The notes beneath the pieces were generated by a model. That model ran no database searches. It worked only from the letters and a program-made list of their open reading frames with translations, and had not been told where the DNA came from. From contig JAVHKY010000003.1 in assembly GCA_035079385.1 (NCBI GenBank), positions 18,511,001 to 18,575,000 on the forward strand: a stretch of 64,000 nucleotides of DNA, read 5' to 3'. The stretch's first letter is position 1, and every line of letters starts with the position of its first letter. Made by a program: the position numbers and the translations under genes. The stretch is from Aspidiotus rigidus. Taxonomy: Eukaryota; Arthropoda; Insecta; Hemiptera; Diaspididae. This document shows positions 1 through 9,294 of this stretch, one piece after another.

Positions 1-1700
1 GTAAGTAATGCTGAACCACATATTCCATAAGTAATGCTGAACCACATATTCTGTAAGCAGTGCTATACCTCATATACTGTAAGCAATGCTGAACCACATA
101 TTCCATAAGCAATGCTGAACCATATATTCTGTAAAGCAGTGCCATACCACATATACTGTAAGCAATGCTGTATCACATATTCCATAAGCAATGCTGAACC
201 ACAAATTCCATAAGCAATGCTGAACCGCATATTCTGTAAGCAGTGCTATACCTCATATACTGTAAGCAATGCTGAACCACATATTTTGTAAGTAATGCTG
301 AACCACATATTCCATAAGTAATGCTGAACCACATATTCCATAAGTAATGCTGAACCACATATTCTGTAAGCAGTGCTATACCTCATATACTGTAAGCAAT
401 GCTGAACCACATATTTTGTAAGTAATGCTGAACCACATATTCCATAAGTAATGCTGAACCACATATTCTGTAAGCAGTGCTATACCACATATTATACGTA
501 CTATAAGCAATGCTGAACCACATATTTTGTAAGTAATGCTGAACCACATATTCCATAAGCAATGCTGAACCATATATTCTGTAAAGCAGTGCCATACCAC
601 ATATACTGTAAGCAATGCTGTATCACATATTCCATAAGCAATGCTGAACCACAAATTCCATAAGCAATGCTGAACCGCATATTCTGTAAGCAGTGCTATA
701 CCACATATACCATAAGCAATGCTGCACCACATATTTTGTAAGTAATGCTGAACCACATATTCCATAAGTAATGCTGAACCACATATTCCATAAGCAATGC
801 TGAACCACATATTTTGTAAGTAATGCTGAACCACATATTCTGTAAGCAGTGCTATACCACATATTATACGTACTGTAAGCAATGCTGAACCACATATTTT
901 GTAAGTAATGCTGAACCACATATTCCATAAGCAATGCTGAACCATATATTCTGTAAAGCAGTGCCATACCACATATACTGTAAGCAATGCTGTATCACAT
1001 ATTCCATAAGCAATGTTGAACCACAAATTCCATAAGCAATGCTGAACCGCATATTCTGTAAGCAGTGCTATACCACATATACTGTAAGCAATGCTGCACC
1101 ACATATTTTGTAAGTAATGCTGAACCACATATTCCATAAGTAATGCTGAACCACATATTCCATAAGTAATGCTGAACCACATATTCCATAAGTAATGCTG
1201 AACCACATATTCTTTAAGCAGTGCTATACCTCATATACTGTAAGCAATGCTGAACCACATATTTTGTAAGTAATGCTGAACCACATATTCCATAAGTAAT
1301 GCTGAACCACATATTCTGTAAGCAGTGCTATACCTCATATACTGTAAGCAATGCTGAACCACATATTTTGTAAGTAATGCTGAACCACATATTCCATAAG
1401 TAATGCTGAACCACATTTCTGTAAGCCATGCTGAACCAAATATTCTACATGCAATGCTCAACCACATATTCTGTAAGCATATTCCTGAACCAGATATTGT
1501 GTAAGCAATGCTGTACCACATATTCCATAAGCAATGCTGAACCATATATTCTGTAAGCAATGCTGAACCAAATATTCTACAAGCAATGCTCAACCACATA
1601 TTCTGTAAGCATATTCCTGAACCAGATATTGTGTAAGCAATGCTGTACCACATATTCCATAAGCAATGCTGAACCATATATTCTGTAAGCAATGCTGACC
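1..1700. repeat. 26-bp satellite array, forward block
   Basis: Tandem array with a 26-bp period: successive AATGCTG starts lie 26 bp apart, for example at 7 and 33. The commonest monomer reads AATGCTGAACCACATATT followed by CCATAAGT or CTGTAAGC. Variants (AGTGCTATACCTCATATACTG, AGTGCCATACC, single-A insertions, an added ATACGTACT block) are interspersed. Longer composite blocks recur: the AGTGCCATACC-to-AACCGCATATT segment appears near 137, 587 and 959, so there is irregular higher-order structure. Long open frames across the array follow from a 78-bp (3 x 26) codon-compatible period and are not genes. Confidence 0.93.
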
Positions 1701-1707
1701 CATGTAT

Positions 1708-1890
1708 TTGGTTCAGTGTGGCTTACAGAATATGTGGTTCAGCATTGCTCATAGAATATGTGGCTTACCAAATATATGGTTCAGCATTGCTTACAGAATA
1801 TGTGGTTTGCCAAATATATGGTTCAACTTTGGTAACTGGATAAACGGTTTGCCGAATATGTGGTTCAGTGAATATGTGGTTAAGCATTGA
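1708..1890. repeat. 26-bp satellite array, inverted block
   Basis: The same monomer continues here in reverse complement (GAATATGTGGTTCAGCATTG and variants), so the array switches orientation at about 1,700-1,708. The monomers are more diverged (CCAAATATATGG, TTGCCGAATATG) and the array decays out by about 1,890. That is the expected pattern at an array edge after an inversion or foldback event. Confidence 0.85.
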
Positions 1891-2640
1891 AACTTTTCTT
1901 TTCCAGCAAATTTTATCAATCTTCCAACAAATAGTGATTGTTCAAGGGTGTGTTTGTGATGCAAGGAGAGACAGAGTGGTCGAGCTGGACGTTTGTGAGA
2001 ACTGAGCAGGAGAGGGAGTCTCAAACGTACAACATTGCTTGATCTTTTTCAACCGGCATTTCATTTACATTTTTGGTGTTGTAGGTTCAAGAATCCTTTA
2101 GGAACATCAAACAAAATACAGCTCAATATTCCACAATAAAAATTATGCCTCTCAAAGAAGAACATTTTTAAACCAATCTAACAGCCCCACCCTCCTGTCA
2201 GGACTAATATTTTACATCATGAAAACTGCGGGTGTTGTAATCAGAACCAATTCCACTCATAAAACAGGTTCTCTGCAATCCTCGTTCAATTTCATTGAGG
2301 AAGCCGTCGTTTCTCTAAGTTGTTGGCCGGATGGCACACGGAAAACTTTTCTGTCTTCTTTCATCATATATGGCTCAGAGGTCGACATTTTTTCAAGTCC
2401 TCTTCCTATCATACATAGCTTGAAAGTTGAAATTTTTCCAAGTCCCCTTTCATCATGTATAACTTGGGAGGTCGAAATTTTTCCTAAATTTCCCTTCTAT
2501 AATATATTGCGGCTCGAACTAGGTTGAAATTTTTCTAAGTTCATTCTTTGAGCTATTATTGATGGAGGGGGGGGTACGACTTGGACCATTTTTGCAAATT
2601 ATGTTGGACTTGGAATATTTTTATTCTGTGAACCAGTTTT
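1891..2640. repeat. Unassigned DNA with a dispersed repeat (2249-2520)
   Basis: No gene is recognised. Bases 2249-2318 (CTCATAAAACAGGTTCTCTG and following) have a diverged relative at about 34,080-34,143. Bases 2380-2500 hold about three degenerate ~50-bp units containing GTCGA(C/A)ATTTTT and CAAGTCC; a related patch lies at 3,715-3,790. The 102-codon open frame at 2219-2527 runs through these repeats and is probably not coding. Confidence 0.5.
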
Positions 2641-2742
2641 ATGAGATGTATGTCTGGGTAACATGATTAATCTAAATGAAAGCGTGTTGTCAACAAGGTT
2701 TGACGTCATCATGAGATTTTGACTAGAAATCAGAGAAGTTTA

Positions 2743-2773
2743 CTGATGAAGATCTCCATGGGGTCGAAACGTC
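2743..2773 (+). ncRNA. Hammerhead-like motif, probably PLE-derived
   Basis: CTGATGA at 2743-2749 is followed by a hairpin with six pairs counting G-U wobbles (GATCTC against GGGGTC, loop CAT), then GAAA at 2766-2769, a self-complementary ACGT (2769-2772) and C2773. This is the order of a hammerhead core (CUGANGA, stem II, GAAA, stem III, cleavable C). Stem I pairing is weak, so it may be decayed. No PLE coding sequence lies beside it. It resembles the hammerheads in the PLE terminal repeats elsewhere in this window. Confidence 0.45.
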
Positions 2774-4112
2774 TGGTACGCGTTAAAAAATGAATCATTG
2801 GTGCGGGCAGAGCCTATTACCGACTTTTCTAACTAGAAAAGTGAGGTATTACACCTGTAGCAAGGTGAATAGGGGGAGGGGGCAATAAACTTTCTCGACG
2901 TTTCAGAGGTCCTAGATGACAACTATAGCATAAAAAAAATTCCGTTATCCTTATATAAGATTTTTTTGTTCGCGGAACTCCTCCGAAACTATCAGATGGA
3001 TTTTTTTGTAATTTGGCTATTTTGTAGTATTATATTTGAACATGTGCACCTGCAATTTTTTTGAGAATCGGATGAGTAGTTCTCGAGAAATTTTCATTTT
3101 TTCGAGAAATTTCTCACTATTACGAGTAGCTGCTTACGTTACGAGAAGCGGATTTTCCTATCTTTTTACCACTTTTGTTATCAGTAGTGTATTGTGATGA
3201 AGAACCTTTTATCATTCAACAAATTCATTCTCGGTTCATTCATGCCTTGTAGCAGTTTGAGCAGGGGGACGGGGAGTGGTTTTTCTGGAGACGTTTTGTA
3301 GGTTTTAGATGACTCCTAGCCTAAATTAAAACAAAATTCAGGTTTCCTTATTGGATTAGTGGTATTTTTACTCTGTTATCAGTTGATGTGATGTCATAGT
3401 GATAGAATTTATAAACCGAGTTTTATCGTTCATTCTACAAACATTTGGCATGATTGATAGGTTATTGGTATTTAATTTAAAAAGAGGGAGTGACTCTCAA
3501 TGATTTTTGCATTGTGAGAAGAAAAGTCGTGTACTACTCACGCGACTGCGTGAGTGTTTTTTCTTCTATAAATCGTGAGCTACATGGTTCGTAAGTAAAA
3601 ATGCTTCTATACTCCTCTCGGAATTTGTGAAGGAGACGACTGACTTTGACTCGAGAGATAACGTGATGTTGTTATTGGATTATGGAAGGGAAAGCGGAGA
3701 AGGAGTTCTCAAATGCAAAACTTTTTTCAAGTCCCTTCCTGACAATATCTTGCTCGATTGTCGACAATTTTTCAAGTCATTTCTTGATGCACACAGGATG
3801 AACGATATTTTATCAAATAGCCTGTTTTATGGGGGAGGGGGGTCATACGAGAACTTTGTTTTCTTCCGTTTGGAAATTTTTCTGAGTAATGTCCAACTAT
3901 AGAAAATCAATTAATTGTATCATAATTTTCCCTTTTTTTTTTTTTAAATACATATATTTCTGACATATTTCTAGGGATTCAAAAATTTAGACCGCGTTCA
4001 GCTGGAAAACGATTCAGAAAATATTGATATTTCTAATTGAAAATTTTCATATAATACTTCAAAAATGAAGAAAAAGTGGGCTATATTTATCGTGTTCATC
4101 AAAATTATTTTC
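2774..4112. other. No recognisable gene
   Basis: AT-rich sequence with no recognised gene. It contains an exact 8-bp stem hairpin (ACTCACGC/GCGTGAGT) at 3536-3555 and short CGAGAAATT inverted motifs near 3080-3110. The 91-codon frame at 3627-3902 overlaps a patch related to the 2380-2500 repeat and shows no protein similarity that I recognise. Confidence 0.5.
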
Positions 4113-4120
4113 TCTCTTTC

Positions 4121-4600
4121 TTAGGTTGAATAAGTGGTTTTAAAGGGCGGTTCTCCTCCAATAAGATACTTCAAACGTTCTTCTTCGACGCAATTGTTGA
4201 CAAATTTTTGGAGTAGATCTTCCATAAATATTGGCCAAGTGCAACATTCAAACGACGTTATTGTTACGTCAGTAATACCGTACGCGACTACGTCATCAAA
4301 GCCACCCAAAAAATCAATGAACAGCTTCTATTTCGATACGCGTAACGGCGAACTTTTGTTTCTGTCAAATGCACAGTCACCACTGATCATTGTTGCATCC
4401 CGTGAATGTAGGTGCAACCATACTTTGACTAGGAGCACTCAGCATTCGTTCTCCGTGTTCTGTATTTTCAACGTCCAACCCTGTAATCAATAAGTCTAGA
4501 CGCACATTCGACGACGCCGAACCTTAATAAACGCACTTTCCGTAAAATGAACGCTAATTTCCCCGCATCTCTTCAACGTTAGAATCACGCTGAATGTGAG
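4121..4600 (-). pseudogene. Possible decayed coding sequence, unknown family
   Basis: On the minus strand one frame reads for about 150 codons with only four stops. It ends in a 62-codon open stretch (4309 to 4121) with protein-like composition (FDDVVAYGITDVTITSFECC, then an acidic EEERL helix). A neighbouring frame upstream (DVENTEHGERMLSAPS) also looks protein-like, as if frameshifted. I do not recognise the family. The overlapping 119-codon plus-strand frame (4134-4493) could instead be the real one or chance. This could be a remnant of a mobile-element gene, a lost exon, or coincidence. Confidence 0.25.
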
Positions 4601-4983
4601 TATCTCTTTTCAATTTCGAACAATTACGTCTAGTTATCCTAATGAGCGGAACGATACTATTTACATGTTTGAATGCCATACAAGTTGTATTCCAATATTT
4701 TGTAGGTAGTTTCAAGAGCTTCATTTAACAAGCATACATACGAAAGGTCTATTCAGAGAACATCACCCGTATTTTATTAGCATAGAAACACGCCGTTTCT
4801 CTACTTTGCTTATACTATTTACAAAGCATAACTGAGTTAAATTTGTTCGTCCGTTAGTTCGAAGGTAGCTCTCGAATTTCTTACTCTGTAGACGGAACAC
4901 TTCTTGGACGTGTTTTGTCACTCGTGGGTCCTTCGTCTTCTGGTACATCAAATAATACAAGTAGAAACACTAATGTACCTCGT

Positions 4984-5060
4984 GTTTTTTTTTTTTTTTT
5001 TTCTTATTTTTTATTTTATTTTACAAGCTTTGAAGCTGCTCTAGGGCGGTGCTATGGCTA
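4984..5060 (-). repeat. Poly(T) run with possible LINE 3' tail
   Basis: A poly(T) tract at about 4,987-5,002 is followed by an AT-rich stretch and ACAAGCTTTGAAGCTGCTC. The layout resembles the poly(T) plus ACGAGCAATGCAGCTGCGC at 13,459-13,500, where the adjoining minus-strand sequence is clearly a LINE 3' end. Here no coding similarity was seen, so this is only a suggestion. Confidence 0.25.
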
Positions 5061-5203
5061 AAAGCGTTTAAATGAGTAGATAATCAATCATTCTACAGTG
5101 GAGAGCTCTAATCGGTACGTGACACAATTTTAAAAATGGACCGAATGCCTAATACGATGTACTACAATAATATTATACTCGATCGTTAGAGTATTCAGGA
5201 AAT

Positions 5204-5561
5204 GCAACAGAGTCAGACTAGCCTGTGTTTAAGGTAGGTACTATAGATACCTAAAAGAGACAAGATAGCTAACTCTCCATATGCGCTGTGTTAAAATCCG
5301 GTACCCAATTTTTGTCGAGCTAATTTACATGCCGAGAGATAACGCTACTGTGTTGTAGGGCTGAGTCTTAGACCATACGACAGATAGACCGAGCATAGTA
5401 ATGAATCTTTGAACGGAGAACATGATAAGAATACACATAAGAAAATAAGGGGGACCTGGACCTTGTTTATAAGTTTGATGAGCGGCGCGGGTGTACGGTG
5501 CGTTTCCCTGCTCCGTGCGTTCACCCGCGTTACCTTCATTGAGATCCAGTCCCCCTTATTT
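5204..5561 (+). repeat. 358-bp direct repeat, copy 1
   Basis: Nearly identical to 8191-8548, offset 2,987 bp. It starts GCAACAGAGTCAGACTAGCC and ends CCAGTCCCCCTTATTT; the one difference noticed is TTTATAAGT against TTTACAAGT. Copy 2 is the left part of a foldback element. Copy 1 looks like a copy of the same arm that lost its partner, followed at 5562 by unrelated sequence. Confidence 0.88.
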
Positions 5562-6500
5562 CAGTCTAATGAAATCTACTTTAAAATATTTCAAGCTAAT
5601 AGCTTTAGGGTATTCAAGCTAATAGCTTTTGGGTAGCTCTCTCGCTCCGCTCGTTCGCCCCTTTCCTTGGTTTAGTATAAGTCCAGCTTAGAATATTTAA
5701 GCTAATAGCTTTTGGCTTAATAGCTTTTGGGTAGCTCCTTTGTCTAGTATGACTCCAGCTTAGAATATAGCTTTCGGGTAGCTCACTTCCTTGGTCGAGT
5801 ATAAGTCCAGTTTAGAATATTTCAAGTTAATAGCTTTTTGGGGGGCATGGTCTTGTATTGTTTAAGACTGGAAAAACCTAGTATGAAGCTAGTATATAAA
5901 CTGGCCGGTGTGAACTCGCGGGATGAACTCGTCACCTACGAAGTAACGAGGGTGAGGGGGGGGGACTCACAATTTTTCAAATTAGGGGTCATGGAACAGT
6001 GGAGACGGGAAACAGAGGCCTAGACTTGGTTAGGGCTAGTATAAAGGAGCAGCATAAAAGAGCAATATAAAGCTATAAAGCTAGTATATAAACTGGCTGG
6101 TATGAAATCGCGGAATGAACTCGCAGATTTTGAATCACCCACGGAGTAACGAAGGTGATGGGAGGGAGGCGGGGCACTTATTCGTCTATCATAAGTCTAA
6201 TTTAAGACTAGTGAAATCCTAGTATAAAGCTAGTATAAAGCTATTATAAAGCTATTATAAAGCTAGTATATAAACTGGCCGGTGTGAATTCGCTCGCAAA
6301 ATTTCAAATTAGAGGTTAGGGCAGTATTAGGCCTAGTATAAAGGAGTGAAGACCTACTATAAACCAGGTTTATACTAGCTAAGATGAAGCCTAGTAGAGG
6401 CCTAGACTTGTTTAGGCCTAGTATAAAGGAGAGCAGACCTAGTATAAATCTAGTATAACTTCAGTACACTGATCTAGTACAAACTAGCCCGAGTGAACTC
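5562..6500. repeat. Degenerate short-repeat tract (TAATAGCTTTTGG and CTAGTATAAAG)
   Basis: The first half repeats TTCAAGCTAATAGCTTTTGGGTAGCTC units. The second half repeats CTAGTATAAAG and CTATTATAAAG, most tightly at about 6,215-6,270, with interspersed CTAGTATATAAACTGGCCGG units near 5,890, 6,080 and 6,260. There is no open gene. A similar CTAG-rich style recurs at 48,690-48,860. Confidence 0.6.
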
Positions 6501-6910
6501 GCAAATTTCGGACTCACATGTTAGTATTTTAACCAATACTAATACATTCTGGGAGGAATTCAACGAAATTATTGAAATAAATTAATTTGAAGTCATTGTT
6601 TTTCCTCAAGCGAGATTTGATAAAATATGCAACCCACACAACATTGCGCGACCACTGTGAGGTGTTACAGCAGAAAATACCAGAGTAACCTTTTTTCCAA
6701 CTACACAAGATCGCTGTTGAATTTGGTATCTGAAAATGTTGAGATAATTTTTATCCCACCAGATGTTGCAGAGTCGCACTCAATGCATCCTTATGGGAAA
6801 AAAAAAAATTACACCCCTCGAAATTAGGTCCATCTGAAAGGAAATTTTATGTGAAATAAATTCACATCTCTTCATTTTTTTGAAAAACTGAATATTCACG
6901 GAGAAAAATC

Positions 6911-8190
6911 AGAGATGAGAAGTTTGAGACAGTCACAGCTCAAGTCAAAGTTTAAGCTTGTTTTTGAACAGCTTTTAAGCGGATAAAAAATCAGTCATTC
7001 ACAGTTCATTAAGCGCAAAGCCAGTCAAAAAGGAAGCGCTGAATCCGCTTAATTAAAATATTCATTTTCCAAAAAAGAAAAAAAAAAAAAAAAAATGTAA
7101 ATAATATTTTAAATTGGAGGCTGGTATCCTCTACAGGAATAACGAAACTCCAATTCTCCTGATTGTTTCAAACCAAGTTTTTTCAGAGACCAAAAGCCAA
7201 GACAGACACAAACTAGAGAATAGAGATCTTCCATCATTTCAACAGAGCCCCAATTCTCTTGTTGCAAGCTGAATTTACCAGCTATAAAGTAAGATGAACA
7301 CAAACTGGAGAATAGGTACTTCCGGAGGTACTACAAAGACCCAATTCTCCTGATTGTTCCAAGCTGAATTTTCTTGTATACTCAATGTCAAAAAAATAAG
7401 CCAAAAGCCGAAAGCTGAAAAGCTAATGATGAGAAAAAATCAGAAGCTAAGCTGATGAAATTTCGGAAAAACTTTTAAGCTTAAGCAAAAGTTTAGGCGC
7501 TTTGCAAACCGCTTCTCATCTCTGCTCTGTTGACACTGTGGTTCACACTCAAACTCATTTTTCTCAGAGATGAGAAGCGGTTTGCAAAGCGCTTAAACTT
7601 TGGCTTGAGCTTAAAAGTTTTTCCAAAATTCCATCAGCTTAGCTTCTGACTTTTTCTCATCATTGGCTTTTCAGCTTTCGGCTTTTGGCTTATTTTTTTG
7701 ACATTGGGTATACAAGAAAATTCAGCTTGGAACAATCAGGAGAATTGGGTCTTTGTAGTACCTCCAGAAGTACCTATTCTCCAGTTTGTATTCATCTTAC
7801 TTTATAGCTGGTAAATTCAGCTTGCAACAAGAGAATTGAGGCTCTGTTGAGATGATGGAAGATCCCTATTCTCTAGTTTGTGTCTGTCTTGGCTTTCGGT
7901 CTCTGAAAAAACTTGGTTTGAAACAATCAGGAGAATTGGAGTTTCGTTATTCCTGTAGAGGATACCAGCCTCCAATTTAAAATATTATTTACATTTTTTT
8001 TTTTTTTCTTCTTTTTTGGAAAATGAATATTTTAATTAAGCGGATTCAGCGCTTCCTTTTTGACTGGCTTTGCGCTCAATGAACTGTGCGTGACTGACTT
8101 TTTATCCGCTTCAAAGCTGTTCAAAACAAGCTTAAACTTCAACTTAAGCTGTGACTGGCTTAAACTTCTCATGACTTTGTTCTCATCTCT
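6911..8190. mobile_element. ~1.28-kb palindrome: two inverted MITE-like copies
   Basis: The left arm 6911-7523 and right arm 7565-8190 are inverted copies around a 41-bp centre. Each arm is itself bounded by CAGAGATGAGAAG at one end and its complement CTTCTCATCTCTG at the other, so each looks like a separate MITE-like unit of about 615 bp. Inside each arm are about three diverged units of roughly 100 bp (each with CAAACTGGAGAATAG-type and CCAATTCTCCTGATTG-type blocks). The pair splits the material between the two 358-bp direct repeats. No coding capacity was seen. Confidence 0.85.
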
Positions 8191-8548
8191 GCAACAGAGT
8201 CAGACTAGCCTGTGTTTAAGGTAGGTACTATAGATACCTAAAAGAGACAAGATAGCTAACTCTCCATATGCGCTGTGTTAAAATCCGGTACCCAATTTTT
8301 GTCGAGCTAATTTACATGCCGAGAGATAACGCTACTGTGTTGTAGGGCTGAGTCTTAGACCATACGACAGATAGACCGAGCATAGTAATGAATCTTTGAA
8401 CGGAGAACATGATAAGAATACACATAAGAAAATAAGGGGGACCTGGACCTTGTTTACAAGTTTGATGAGCGGCGCGGGTGTACGGTGCGTTTCCCTGCTC
8501 CGTGCGTTCACCCGCGTTACCTTCATTGAGATCCAGTCCCCCTTATTT
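8191..8548 (+). repeat. 358-bp direct repeat, copy 2
   Basis: Near-identical to 5204-5561 (see that entry). It begins exactly where the palindrome ends and forms the left part of the foldback element at 8343-8856. Confidence 0.88.
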
Positions 8549-8856
8549 TCTTATCATGTCTTCCGTTCAACGCGTTGTACACTTAGACCATACAACAGAT
8601 AGACCGAGCATCGGCCATATACGCGTGTACAACGCGTTGAACGGAAGACATGATAAGAAAATAAGGGGGGCTGGACCTCAATGAAGGCAACGCGGGTGAA
8701 CGCGCGGAGCAGTGAAACACACCGTACACCCGCGCCGCCCATTAAATTTGTAAACAAGGTCCAGTCCCTCTTATTTTCTTATGTGTATTCTTATCATGTC
8801 CTCCGTTCAAAGATTCATTGCTATGCTCGGTTTATCTGTTGTATGGTCTAAGGTTG
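8343..8856. mobile_element. Foldback element with ~230-bp arms
   Basis: The left arm (about 8343-8581) and right arm (about 8626-8856) are inverted copies. The inner ends are CTTCCGTTCAACGCGTTGTACA and its complement, separated by a 44-bp spacer that itself repeats CTTAGACCATAC-AACAGATAGACCGAGCAT. Part of an outer pair also exists: GATACCTAAAAGAGACAAG at 8,233-8,251 is inverted at about 9,257-9,275, so the full foldback unit may span about 8,219-9,290 with a later insert at 8905-9194. Open frames here come from the GC-rich arms. Confidence 0.82.
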
Positions 8857-8904
8857 TACACGCTTATATGGCCGATGCTCGGTCTATCTGTTGTATGGTC
8901 TAAG

Positions 8905-9194
8905 GGCTAAATTAACATTGCGCTTATGGACGTTTTTCAGTATTCATCAATTATTTCGGAAACCATTTTTACGAAAAAATGAAAAGAACAAAATTTATTC
9001 TCCCTGTAATTTCCTATCGTCTGAGACCTATTTCATACTTTGAAAAAAAAAAAATCCAAAGTAGGTCTCATTTGATAGGAAATTACAAGGGGAATGAATT
9101 TTGTTCTCTTCATTTTTTCATAAAAATAAACGGTTTCCGAGATAATTGATGAAAACTGAAAAATGTCCATAAGCGCCATGTTAATTTAGCCTAA
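8905..9194. mobile_element. Small foldback MITE, ~135-bp arms
   Basis: The ends GGCTAAATTAACATTGCGC and GCGCCATGTTAATTTAGCC are inverted copies. The arms continue inward to about 9,040 and 9,058 around an A-rich centre. The flanks TAAG (just before 8905) and TAAG (9195-9198) may be a 4-bp target duplication. It appears to have inserted into the outer portion of the larger foldback element. Confidence 0.75.
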
Positions 9195-9294
9195 GAAAAC
9201 TGTGTCGCTGTGCTGGCGTGCGGTGGAACACTAGAACTAACAAAGTGTTAGCTATCTTGTCTCTTTTAGGTACCTTTAGTAGGTACCTACTATG

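Noticed and set aside
173..1692. Long minus-strand ORFs (up to 276 codons) with repeated GICGSALL and VVQHYL peptides
   Set aside because: They are translations of the 26-bp satellite; three repeat units equal 26 codons, so open frames are expected without selection.
3536..3566. GC hairpin followed by T's resembling a bacterial terminator
   Set aside because: The window is clearly eukaryotic, so an intrinsic terminator has no role here; more likely a chance or foldback hairpin.
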